Shown: in pieces, positions 1 through 7,594 of the stretch
Position numbering within the stretch: position 1 is the first letter of the stretch
Layout: each line of letters starts with the position of its first letter
From: PALSA-612 sp963846915
GTDB taxonomy: Bacteria > Actinomycetota > Thermoleophilia > Gaiellales > Gaiellaceae
Direction of reading: 5' to 3'
Assembly: GCA_963846915.1 (NCBI GenBank)
Contig: CAWJXV010000004.1
Location: 496,001-560,000, forward strand
Length of the DNA: 64,000 nt
The notes under the pieces: generated by a model
Told to the model about the DNA's origin: nothing
What the model saw: only the letters and a program-made list of their open reading frames with translations
Databases searched by the model: none
Made by a program: the position numbers and the translations under genes

Positions 1-111
1 CTCCTCAAAGAGCGCCTGTAGTCGGGAACGGCGCGGTGGCGCCGCCTCGGCCCGCCTCGTGCGGCGAATGGCGGCTGACGACCCGTCGCCTAGGCCCATA
101 TCCTGGGTCGC
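1..111. other. Window edge, no gene supported
   Basis: These bases show no convincing coding frame. The last part carries the putative promoter hexamer TATCCT (99-104) of the gene that begins at 112. The remainder could be the end of a gene outside the window, but nothing recognisable was seen. Confidence 0.5.
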
Positions 112-1560
112 ATGCACTCGCGTCGGGTCGCGCTCCTCGGTCTCGTCCTGGTCGGACTGTTCGCCGCGATCTCGGCTCAGGCGGGATCCGGCTCGACCGC
201 CGCGAAGCTCGGCGGCGACTGGACGCGGTTCGGGTACAACGCGGCCCGCTCGTCCGTCGGGCCTGCGCGGACGGGGATCACGGCTGCGAACGTCCGCCGC
301 CTGCGCCGCGGGCGCACCGCGCTCGGCGGCACCGCCGACTCGTCCGCCGTCTACCTCCGCGGCGTGCGCGTCGCCGGGAAGGTTCGTGACGTCTTCTTCC
401 TGACGACGAGCTACGGCAAGGCGGTCGCGGTCGACGCCTCGAGCGGCCGCGTCCTCTGGACGTTCACGCCGCCGGGATACCCGGGCTGGGCCGGGAGCGC
501 ACAGATCACCCACTCCTCGCCGCTCGTCGCCCCCTCGCGCCGCTACCTGTACTCGGCCTCGCCGGACGGGAAGATCCACAAGCTCGCGATCGCGACGGGC
601 CGCGAGGCGAGCGGCTGGCCGGTCACGGTCACGCTCCTGCCGGGCCGCGAGAAGATCGGCCCTCCGCTCAACTACTCGCGCGGGCTCGTGCTGGTCGGGA
701 CCGGCGGCTACATCGGCGACGCGCCGCCGTACCAGGGCCACGTCGTCGCGATCGACGCGAACTCGGGCCGGGTCGTCCACGTCTGGAACTCGCTCTGCAG
801 CGACCAGCACAGGCTGATCGAGCCGTCCACCTGCCCCGAGAGCGACTCGGCGATCTGGGCCCGCGCCGGCGTCGTCGTCGAGCCCGGCTCGGGCAAGCTC
901 CTCGTCGCCACCGGCAACGCCGCGTTCGACGGCAAGCGCTACTGGGGCGACAGCGTGCTCGAGCTCTCGCCGGACGCGGGCACGCTCCTGCAGAACTGGA
1001 CGCCGAAGGACCAGGGAGCTCTCAACTCGGGCGACGTCGACCTCGGCTCGACCGCGCCGGCGCTCCTCGGCAGCGGGCTCGCGGTGCAGAGCGGCAAGGA
1101 CGGGAAGATGCGGCTCCTCGACCTGACGAAGCTGAACGGGAAGGGCGGGGCCGGACCGGTCACGGGCGGCGAGCTGCAGACGATCTCGACCCCGAGCGGC
1201 AGCGGCCTGTTCTCGGCGCCGGCCGTGTGGCGGACCGGCGGCAAGACGTGGCTGTTCGTCTCCGACTTCTCGGCCACCGCCGCCTACGTCCTCCAGGGAC
1301 GGCGCCTGGTGGAGGCATGGCATTCGTCGCATGCGGGCACGAGCCCGGTCGTTGCAGGAGGCCTGCTGTACGTCTACGACCCGGGCGGAAGCCTCGACGT
1401 CTACGTGCCGACGACCGGCAAGCTCCTCGTCTCGCTCGACGCGGGCGGCGGCCACTGGTCGAGCCCGATCGTCACCGACGGCCGGATCGCGCTGCCGGTC
1501 GGCAACGCGAACGACCACGACGTGCACGGCACGCTCGACGTCTGGCGCATGCCCTCGTGA
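112..1560 (+). CDS. Secreted PQQ-like beta-propeller protein
   Basis: A 482-residue protein with an N-terminal signal peptide (Arg-Arg at 4-5 followed by a hydrophobic core to about residue 22). The mature part has repeated blades of the PQQ/BamB type, for example AVDASSGRVLWTF near residue 107 and AIDANSGRVVHVW near 221. The repeats indicate a beta-propeller that acts outside the membrane, either as a quinoprotein-like enzyme or as a scaffold. No cytochrome CxxCH motif is present, so a full quinohemoprotein is unlikely. The ATG lies 7 nt after TATCCT (99-104) without a Shine-Dalgarno sequence, which suggests a leaderless mRNA. The family call is good; the substrate is unknown. Confidence 0.8.
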   Translation: MHSRRVALLGLVLVGLFAAISAQAGSGSTAAKLGGDWTRFGYNAARSSVGPARTGITAANVRRLRRGRTALGGTADSSAVYLRGVRVAGKVRDVFFLTTSYGKAVAVDASSGRVLWTFTPPGYPGWAGSAQITHSSPLVAPSRRYLYSASPDGKIHKLAIATGREASGWPVTVTLLPGREKIGPPLNYSRGLVLVGTGGYIGDAPPYQGHVVAIDANSGRVVHVWNSLCSDQHRLIEPSTCPESDSAIWARAGVVVEPGSGKLLVATGNAAFDGKRYWGDSVLELSPDAGTLLQNWTPKDQGALNSGDVDLGSTAPALLGSGLAVQSGKDGKMRLLDLTKLNGKGGAGPVTGGELQTISTPSGSGLFSAPAVWRTGGKTWLFVSDFSATAAYVLQGRRLVEAWHSSHAGTSPVVAGGLLYVYDPGGSLDVYVPTTGKLLVSLDAGGGHWSSPIVTDGRIALPVGNANDHDVHGTLDVWRMPS

Positions 1561-1614
1561 GCGCTCGTAGCGTCGGCCCGGCGATCGGCAATCTGGCCGT
1601 CCGGTCGCGCAAGC

Positions 1615-2113
1615 TCAGCTCAGTTCTAGCGGCGTACGAGCGTCATCGTCCGGATCGGGTCGCCGCACGATCAGTAGCGCTCCAGCCGGCACGGTGATGC
1701 GGCAGTGCGGATGCGGTGGCAGTCTTGTCGGGCGAGTTCGGCACGCAGCGGGCGGCCTTGCGGTAGAGGGCGCGGGCGGCCGAGATCGGGTCGCCGATCC
1801 GCACGATCTTGAGCGTGCGCGCGGCCGGGTCGTCGGTCTCGATCGACACGACGCGGCCGTGGCTGAGACCTACCTCGTAGTGCTTGTACGAGAGCGTGTC
1901 GGGCCCGACCTCTGGTCGAGGCCTGCCGAGCGCGCCGATCACGTTCTCCCTGGTCTCGCCCAGCACCACGCTCCCGATCCGGCCGCTGTCCTCGTCGATC
2001 TGCAGCACCTGGCGCGACTTGGTCGAGCCCTGCGTGGCCAGGCCGACACCCGCGACGATCGACCCGGCGACCACGGCGACCGTGACGAGGACCGCCGTCT
2101 GCCGGTTCGTCAT
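1615..2113 (-). CDS. Membrane-anchored or exported hypothetical protein, apparent frameshift
   Basis: The N-terminus has one hydrophobic segment (residues 8-27, AVLVTVAVVAGSIVAGVGLA) followed by a small extracytoplasmic domain that begins DSGRIGSVVLGETRENV. Its layout resembles the gene at 24759: signal or anchor, a short domain starting with a G-x-x-LGETR motif, then a Cys-containing end. Read as written, the frame ends at 1643 with an unnatural Arg/His-rich tail. Skipping one base at about 1714 gives an ending with HPHCRITVPAG and PLELS and a stop at 1615. The start ATG overlaps the stop of the upstream gene (ATGA), so the two are probably co-translated. Function unknown. Confidence 0.6.
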
Positions 2114-2334
2114 CCAGTGCTGCGGCGGCGTCTGACCTGCGGGCCCTGCTGGCCGAGCGCGGCGTAGGCGAGCGCCTCGAGCGACTCTCTCACCGACCGG
2201 AGCTCGTGGACGATCGGGGCGAGGTTGTCGCCCGCGTCGAGTCGACGGTTGAGGCCGCGCAGCTCGGCCGTGAGCGCGTCGAGCCGCTCGAGCAGGGCGT
2301 CGAGCTGCCGGTCGCCGACTTCCTTGGGCTCCAT
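2110..2334 (-). CDS. Small coiled-coil hypothetical protein
   Basis: A 74-residue protein dominated by a heptad-like helix (LDALLERLDALTAELRGLNR, residues 11-30) and a second helix around residues 43-60, ending in an Arg-rich tail. It looks like a small cytoplasmic oligomerising protein; no family was recognised. The ATG follows TATCAT (complement of 2343-2348) by 8 nt and no Shine-Dalgarno is visible, so a leaderless transcript is likely. The stop codon overlaps the ATG of the membrane protein downstream by 4 nt, giving a two-gene operon divergent from the cobalamin transporter. Confidence 0.65.
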   Translation of the reverse strand: MEPKEVGDRQLDALLERLDALTAELRGLNRRLDAGDNLAPIVHELRSVRESLEALAYAALGQQGPQVRRRRSTG

Positions 2335-2342
2335 CGGAACCG

Positions 2343-2352
2343 ATGATAGGCT
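2343..2352. promoter_or_regulatory. Overlapping divergent -10 elements
   Basis: Bases 2343-2348 read TATCAT on the minus strand, 8 nt before the start of the small coiled-coil gene. Bases 2347-2352 read TAGGCT on the plus strand, which would start transcription just before the cobalamin riboswitch. The two hexamers share 2 bp, so RNA polymerase could serve only one direction at a time. No clear -35 element was found for either. Confidence 0.5.
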
Positions 2353-2356
2353 CGCG

Positions 2357-2530
2357 CGACATACCGGCGAGCGGTGAGGGAACCCGGTGCAAGTCCGGGA
2401 CGGTCCCGCCGCTGTGAGGGGAGATGCCCTCCGCCACGACGCCACTGGGCCCTGCCTGCCGAAGCCGGTAGGGGCCGGGAAGGCGGCGGAGGGGGAGCCC
2501 CGAGTCAGAAGACCTGCCGTCCGCCGACAA
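2357..2530 (+). promoter_or_regulatory. Cobalamin (AdoCbl-type) riboswitch
   Basis: The segment contains the hallmarks of the cobalamin aptamer in order: GGTGAGGGAA, the core GGTGCAAGTCCGGGACGG (2386-2403), CCGCTGTGA, GCCACTGGG, a GGGAAGGC arm, and the B12-box-like GAGTCAGAAGACCTGCC (2501-2517). The Shine-Dalgarno of btuF (around 2547-2552) follows about 30 nt later and no T-rich terminator is visible, so translational control by sequestering this site is the more likely mode. It precedes a complete btuFCD-type ABC transporter, which is the expected target. Confidence 0.93.
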
Positions 2531-2559
2531 TCGAACCCCTCGCGGAAGGAGGATTCGTC

Positions 2560-3423
2560 GTGAAGCACCTTCTCGCAACGCTCCTGGCGGCGCTTGCCGT
2601 CGGGATCGCCGCGTCGGCCGTGTCGGCGCACGTCCACGGGACAGCGGCAGCGGCCCCGAAGCGGATCATCTCGCTCTCGCCGACGGCGACCGAGACCCTG
2701 TTCGCGATCGGCGCCGGCAAGCAGGTGATCGCCGTCGACGACCAGTCGGACTACCCGAAGTCGGCTCCGAAGACCAGCCTGTCCGGCTTCACCCCGAACG
2801 TCGAGGCAGTCGCGGCCTATCACCCCGACCTCGTCGTCATCTCGTACTCGCCGAAGGACTTCGCGGGAGCGCTTGCCAAGGCGCACATCCGCGTGCTCCT
2901 GCAGGAGCCCGCAAACACGTTCAAGGACGCGTACGCGCAGATGACGCAGCTCGGGCGTGTGACCGGCCACCTCGCGGAGGCGACGGCGCTCGTGTCGCGC
3001 ATGAAGGCGCGCATCGCGAAGCTCGTCAAGGGGGCGCCCAGGAAGGCGCTGTCCGTCTACGACGAGCTTAGCCCCGACTACTACTCGGCCACGTCCGCGT
3101 CGATCATCGGCCAGGTCCTCAAGCTCTTCGGCCTGAAGAACATCGCGGACGCCGCGCCCGGCGCCGGATCGGTGGGCGCCGTTCAGCTCTCCGCCGAGTA
3201 CATCGTCTCGTCGAGCCCCGACCTGATCGTCCTCGCCGACACGCGCTGCTGCGGGCAGAGCCGGTCGAAGGTGTCGCAGCGGGCCGGCTGGGGGACGGTC
3301 GCGGCGCTGAAGAAGGGCGCGATCGCGGTGATCGACGACTCGATCGCGTCACGCTGGGGGCCGCGGCTCGTCAACTTCGTGAACGCGGTCGCGAGCGCGC
3401 TGAAGACGACGGCGAACAAGTAA
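2560..3423 (+). CDS. btuF: Cobalamin ABC transporter substrate-binding protein
   Basis: A 287-residue periplasmic-binding-type protein. The start is taken as the GTG at 2560 because it follows the strong site GGAAGGAGG and lies just after the riboswitch; an earlier in-frame start would be inside the aptamer. A signal peptide (hydrophobic to about residue 23, ending VSA) precedes the BtuF/FecB-family opening PKRIISLSPTATETLFAIGA. No lipobox Cys is evident, so anchoring is uncertain. It would capture corrinoid outside the cell and hand it to the BtuC-type permease encoded 8 nt downstream. Specificity for cobalamin rests on the riboswitch. Confidence 0.9.
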   Translation: MKHLLATLLAALAVGIAASAVSAHVHGTAAAAPKRIISLSPTATETLFAIGAGKQVIAVDDQSDYPKSAPKTSLSGFTPNVEAVAAYHPDLVVISYSPKDFAGALAKAHIRVLLQEPANTFKDAYAQMTQLGRVTGHLAEATALVSRMKARIAKLVKGAPRKALSVYDELSPDYYSATSASIIGQVLKLFGLKNIADAAPGAGSVGAVQLSAEYIVSSSPDLIVLADTRCCGQSRSKVSQRAGWGTVAALKKGAIAVIDDSIASRWGPRLVNFVNAVASALKTTANK

Positions 3424-3431
3424 GCACGCAC

Positions 3432-4520
3432 ATGGCGCAGGCCGCGAAGCTGCCGCTGACCGACGCTGCGAAGGCGGATCGCCGCCGGCTGAGGGTCCAC
3501 GGCAGCTCGTGGCTGTGGCTGGGAGGCGGCGTCGCGTTCGTGATCGTCTCGGTGCTGGTCGGCATCACGGTCGGCCCGGCGCCGATCGGCATCGGCGCGA
3601 TCGTCGAGTCCGCCGCCTCACACCTGCCCTTCCTCGACATCCACTCGCACCTGTCCGCGTCGGACTCGGCGATCGTCTGGCAGCTGCGGCTGCCGCGCGT
3701 CGTCCTCGGCCTGCTCGTCGGGGCCATGCTCTCGTGCGCGGGCGCGACCTACCAGGGGGTGTTCCGGAACCCGCTCGTCGACCCGTACCTGCTCGGCGTC
3801 GCAGCCGGCGCCGGGCTCGGCGCGACGCTGATGATCGCGTACGCACCGGGGCAGGCGTTCAACGGCGACCTGCTCCCGGTCGCCGCCTTCGCCGGCGGCG
3901 CCCTGGCCGTCGTGATCGCGTACTCGATCGGCCGCTCGGCGAGGACGCGCGCCTCGGCGACGCTCGTGCTCGCCGGTGTGACCGTGACGGCGTTCCTGAC
4001 GTCGATCCAGACCTTCGTCCAGCAGCAGCATTCGGACACGCTGCAGGCCGTCTACTCGTGGATCCTCGGCAGCCTGGACACGGCCGGCTGGCACGACGTC
4101 TACCTGATCCTGCCCTACGCGGCCCTGAGCGCCGTCGTGCTCGTGCTCCACCGGCGCGTGCTCGACGTCATGGCCCTGGGCGACGACGAGGCCTCGACGC
4201 TGGGGATGAACGTCGGCAGAACGCGGCTCCTGCTCGTCGTGGCGGCGACGATCGGCACGGCGGCCGCGGTGGCGGTGGCCGGCCTGATCGGCTTCATCGG
4301 CATCATCGTCCCGCACTTCATCCGGCTCGTCGCGGGCTCGAGCTACCGGATCGTGGTGCCGCTCTCGCTGCTCGTCGGCGGCGGGTTCCTCGTCCTCTGC
4401 GACGTGCTGGCGAGAACGGTGGCGTCGCCCGCCGAGCTGCCGATCGGCGTCGTCACCGCCTTCTTCGGCGCGCCGTTCTTCGCGGTCGTGCTGCGGACGA
4501 GCAGGAGCGTCGGCCCGTGA
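3432..4520 (+). CDS. btuC: Cobalamin ABC transporter permease (FecCD family)
   Basis: A 362-residue integral membrane protein with about nine to ten hydrophobic segments. Family motifs include LRLPRVVLGLLVGAMLSCAG (after the first helix), GVFRNPLVDPYLLGVAAGAG and GLIGFIGIIVPHFIRLVAG, all typical of FecCD/BtuC permeases. A basic cytoplasmic N-terminal tail precedes the first helix. It forms the transmembrane channel with the ATPase encoded next; the genes overlap by GTGA at 4517-4520, so synthesis is coupled. Expression should be governed by the cobalamin riboswitch upstream of btuF. Confidence 0.92.
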   Translation: MAQAAKLPLTDAAKADRRRLRVHGSSWLWLGGGVAFVIVSVLVGITVGPAPIGIGAIVESAASHLPFLDIHSHLSASDSAIVWQLRLPRVVLGLLVGAMLSCAGATYQGVFRNPLVDPYLLGVAAGAGLGATLMIAYAPGQAFNGDLLPVAAFAGGALAVVIAYSIGRSARTRASATLVLAGVTVTAFLTSIQTFVQQQHSDTLQAVYSWILGSLDTAGWHDVYLILPYAALSAVVLVLHRRVLDVMALGDDEASTLGMNVGRTRLLLVVAATIGTAAAVAVAGLIGFIGIIVPHFIRLVAGSSYRIVVPLSLLVGGGFLVLCDVLARTVASPAELPIGVVTAFFGAPFFAVVLRTSRSVGP

Positions 4521-5380
4521 GTGGCGATCGCGCCGCAAAGATCGCGGGTTCCTCAGGCGTCGGCGGAGCCGGGCTTCGCCCGGCGGGAGGCGACACCGGT
4601 GAGGGGCCTGCGCTGGCCCTGCGCGACGTGTCGGTCGATCTCGGCGGCTCCCGGATCCTCGACGGCGTCAGCGGCTCGGTCGAGGCGGGGGAGTGGGTGA
4701 CGGTGATCGGGCCGAACGGGGCGGGCAAGAGCACGCTCCTGCGGGCAGTCGCGGGGCTCGTCCAGCGCCGTGGCGCGGTCGAGATCGGCGGCGACGACGG
4801 CGCTGTGCTCGGCCGCCGCGAGCTGGCGCGCCGGGTCGCGCTCGTCCCGCAGCTCCCGGAGCTGCCGCCGTCGATGACGGTCGCCGAGTACGTGCTCCTC
4901 GGCCGCACGCCGCACCTCGGCTATCTCGGGCGGGAGGGCGGCCACGACCTCGAGGTCGCGGACGCGGCACTCGTCCGCCTCGACCTGGTCGACTTCGCCT
5001 CGCGCCGCCTCGGGACGCTGAGCGGCGGCGAGCGCCAGCGCGTCGTGCTCGCGCGAGCCTTCGCGCAGCAGGCGCCGATCCTGCTCCTCGACGAGCCGAC
5101 GAGCGCGCTCGACATCGGCCGCGGCCAGCAGGCGCTCGAGCTCGTCGACGACCTGCGCCGCGAGGCCGGGCTGACCGTGCTCGCGGCGATGCACGACCTG
5201 ACGCTCGCCGGACAGTACGCCGACCGGCTGCTGCTGCTCGACGGCGGCCGCGTCGTCGCGGCCGGTCTCGTCGACGACGTGCTCAAGGACGAGCTGATCG
5301 CGCGCCACTACGGTGCCTCGGTGCGGGTGCTCCGGGACGACGACGGCTCGATCGTGGTGCTTCCCGTGCGACGCGGCTAA
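4517..5380 (+). CDS. btuD: Cobalamin ABC transporter ATP-binding protein
   Basis: A 287-residue ABC ATPase. Visible motifs are the Walker A GPNGAGKST (about residue 70), Q-loop region VALVPQLPELPPSM, signature LSGGERQRVVLARAF, Walker B ILLLDEPTSALD and the switch His in AAMHDLTLAGQYADR. A roughly 30-residue Gly/Ala-rich N-terminal extension precedes the first strand. The GTG start overlaps the stop of btuC. It powers corrinoid import together with BtuF and BtuC. Confidence 0.92.
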   Translation: MSGDRAAKIAGSSGVGGAGLRPAGGDTGEGPALALRDVSVDLGGSRILDGVSGSVEAGEWVTVIGPNGAGKSTLLRAVAGLVQRRGAVEIGGDDGAVLGRRELARRVALVPQLPELPPSMTVAEYVLLGRTPHLGYLGREGGHDLEVADAALVRLDLVDFASRRLGTLSGGERQRVVLARAFAQQAPILLLDEPTSALDIGRGQQALELVDDLRREAGLTVLAAMHDLTLAGQYADRLLLLDGGRVVAAGLVDDVLKDELIARHYGASVRVLRDDDGSIVVLPVRRG

Positions 5381-5389
5381 CGTCCGGCC

Positions 5390-5896
5390 GTGCAGCGGGT
5401 GGCGATCCTCGGCTCCGGCGGGGCCGGCAAGAGCGCGCTCGCGGCCGCGCTGGCCGAGCGCACGGGCCTTCCGGTCGTCCACCTCGACGTCGTCTACTGG
5501 AAGCCGGGGTGGAAGGAGCCTCCGCCGGAGGAGTTCGCAGCCGCGCTCGACGCCGCGGTCGCCGAGGAGCGGTGGATCCTGGACGGCAACTTCCTGCGCC
5601 ATGGAGGGCCGGACCCCCGCTTCGGCCGGGCGGACACGGTGATCTTCCTCGACCTGCCGCGGACGACCTGCCTCTGGCGCGTCGCCAAGCGGCGTGTGCA
5701 GGAAGCGCGCCGCCCTCGGCGCGATCTCCCCGAAGGATGCTCCGAGACGCTCGACGTTCCGTTCATGCGCTGGGTCTGGCGCTATCCGGCCCGGAACCGC
5801 CCGCGCGTGCTCTCGCTCCTCGATGGTCTGCAAGGGGTCGACGTGCACCGGCTCCGGTCGGCCGCCGACGTCCGACGGTACGTCGCGAACATCTAG
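5390..5896 (+). CDS. P-loop kinase-like protein (AAA_17, topology modulation protein type)
   Basis: A 168-residue protein with Walker A GSGGAGKSALA at residues 8-18 and the family motif PVVHLDVVYWKPGWKEPP. Such proteins resemble small adenylate kinases and are named after FlaR, a DNA topology modulation protein; the true phosphate acceptor is usually unknown. The GTG lies 6 nt after TAACGT (5378-5383), a hexamer that contains the TAA stop of btuD, so it may be transcribed from its own leaderless promoter rather than only by read-through from the cobalamin operon. It lacks the motif of cobinamide kinase CobP. Confidence 0.75.
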   Translation: MQRVAILGSGGAGKSALAAALAERTGLPVVHLDVVYWKPGWKEPPPEEFAAALDAAVAEERWILDGNFLRHGGPDPRFGRADTVIFLDLPRTTCLWRVAKRRVQEARRPRRDLPEGCSETLDVPFMRWVWRYPARNRPRVLSLLDGLQGVDVHRLRSAADVRRYVANI

Positions 5897-5906
5897 ACCT
5901 CGGCGC

Positions 5907-6674
5907 TCACGGCAGCGCCAGCCAGCCGGGCTCCGGCCGGGTCAGCCGCCGCTCGCCCACGAGACGGTCGATCAGCCCATCCTGCCAGAGCCAGGTCCAG
6001 GAGAACCAGCGCCGCGGCTCGCGCTCCGGGCAGACGACGGCCGCGCGGACGCCCGCGACGACGAGCTCGTCGATGCCCCCCCGCGCCGACTCGTCGGGGT
6101 GCAGGTGATCCCAGCGCACGAGCTCGGTCACCGAGTCGTCCTCCTTGCCCGGCACGGGGACGAGCCGGCCGACGACGGCGCCGCACCGCTCGAGCGGCGA
6201 GCGAATCGCCTTGAGCTCCTTCGGCGTCAGCTGCAGCTCCCTCTGGACGTCTTCGGCGAGCGACGGGCCCGTGTTGCCGAGGTGGCGCAGGAGCAGCGCC
6301 CAGCGTTCGTCCTCGGCCTCCATGCGTGCGATCTCGGCGCGGCAGATCGGGTCGGCGAGCGCCGCGGCCTCGGCGGAGAGGAAGAGCGTCTTGCCGCGGT
6401 GGATCTTCACGGCATAGACGTCGTCGCGCCGTCCGAGCGCGAAGCCCCACCACCACTTCGTCCGCGGCCACTCGCCGAAACCGCCCGCGCCCGGGCGGTA
6501 GGGCTCCTCGTGGCACGCCTCGTGCAGGCTCGGCAGCGCGCAGTCGGTCGTCCGCGTGAGGAGGCCGCGGTCGCGCAGGAAGTCGGCCGCGTCGTCGAGG
6601 GTGTCGAGCGCACGGTCCGCGGTGAGGCGGCACTCGTGCGCGCGGCGCTCCTGCAGCTCCGAGAGGCTCGGCAC
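5907..6674 (-). CDS. Winged-helix protein, AlkZ-related (tentative)
   Basis: About 255 residues. The features seen are a conserved aromatic block (EWPRTKWWWGFALGRRDDVY), a basic KIHRGKTLFLS strand, and a helix-turn-helix-like part (GPSLAEDVQRELQLTPKELK) followed by ERCGAVVGRLV, similar to the winged-helix repeats of the AlkZ/YcaQ DNA glycosylase superfamily. It lacks an obvious N-terminal AlkZ portion. The start is uncertain: the GTG at 6674 has AAGGAGG only 2 nt upstream, while an ATG at 6713 would overlap the divergent cinA start. A role in DNA repair is inference only. Confidence 0.55.
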   Translation of the reverse strand: MPSLSELQERRAHECRLTADRALDTLDDAADFLRDRGLLTRTTDCALPSLHEACHEEPYRPGAGGFGEWPRTKWWWGFALGRRDDVYAVKIHRGKTLFLSAEAAALADPICRAEIARMEAEDERWALLLRHLGNTGPSLAEDVQRELQLTPKELKAIRSPLERCGAVVGRLVPVPGKEDDSVTELVRWDHLHPDESARGGIDELVVAGVRAAVVCPEREPRRWFSWTWLWQDGLIDRLVGERRLTRPEPGWLALP

Positions 6675-6696
6675 GGCCTCCTTATACTCGGCCGAC

Positions 6697-7416
6697 GTGG
6701 CCACCGCCGCCATCGTCACGATCGGAAACGAGCTGCTCTCGGGCGACGTGGAGAACACGAACGGCTCCTGGCTCGCCCGGCGGCTGGAGGGGGTCGGCAT
6801 CGACGTCCGGCTGCTCGCCGTGCTGCCGGACGAGGTCGACGCGATCGCGGCGTTCCTGCGCGCGCACGGGCCCGCGGTCGACGTCGTGATCGTCACGGGC
6901 GGCCTCGGCGGCACTCCCGACGACGTCACGCGGGAGGCCCTGGCCGCCACCTTCGGCGTGCCGCAGTTCGAGTACCCCGAGGTCGCCGAGCAGCTCCGCG
7001 CGCGGTTCAGCAGCGACCCCGACTACGTCACGCCGTGGGCGCATCTCCCCGAGGGCAGCCGGCCGCTCGTCAACCCGTTTGGCGGCGCGCCCGGCTTCGC
7101 GGTCGGGAACACGTACGTCCTGCCCGGCCTGCCGTCCGAGATGGAGGCGATGTACGAGCTGCTCGAGGCCGAGCTCCCGGGCGCCGCGCCGATCGTCTCG
7201 TGGCGGCAGGCGTACGCGACGAGGGAGAGCACGATCGTCGGGGTGCTCCGTGAGCTGGAGCACCGCCATCCGTCAGTCCGCGTCGGCTCCTACCCGAGCT
7301 TCCGGCCGGAAGGAAGTCGCGTCGAGGTCGTGCTCAAGTCCTCCGATCCTGCGGAGCTCGCCGCCGCCCGCGCGTGGACTGAGACCGAGCTCGCACGCAT
7401 TGCGGAGCTCGCCTGA
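6697..7416 (+). CDS. cinA: CinA-like molybdopterin-binding domain protein
   Basis: A 239-residue protein of the MoaB/Mog (COG1058) fold, the N-terminal half of CinA. It starts with TAAIVTIGNELLSGDVENTN, has the VVIVTGGLGGTPDDVTREAL motif near residue 65 and NPFGGAPGFAVGNTYVLPG. The C-terminal nicotinamide-nucleotide amidase domain of full-length CinA (about 410 residues) is absent, so this is the stand-alone form whose role (pyrophosphatase or cofactor handling) is less certain. The GTG lies 8 nt downstream of TATACT (6683-6688) with no Shine-Dalgarno, indicating a leaderless start. Confidence 0.85.
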   Translation: MATAAIVTIGNELLSGDVENTNGSWLARRLEGVGIDVRLLAVLPDEVDAIAAFLRAHGPAVDVVIVTGGLGGTPDDVTREALAATFGVPQFEYPEVAEQLRARFSSDPDYVTPWAHLPEGSRPLVNPFGGAPGFAVGNTYVLPGLPSEMEAMYELLEAELPGAAPIVSWRQAYATRESTIVGVLRELEHRHPSVRVGSYPSFRPEGSRVEVVLKSSDPAELAAARAWTETELARIAELA

Positions 7417-7594
7417 TCCGGCACTCGTTCGGGGGTTTGCCGGCCCGGCCGGACCGCCGATGACACCAACGCGTGGGGCGGTGACGCCTCTCGATCGCCG
7501 CCCCATCTTCTCTCCCCCGCTGTAGCAGCGGCGCCCGGCCGGAGTCGCTGCCGGCCGACGGCTCGGCACCGGACGCCCGGGTAGCATCGAGGCG

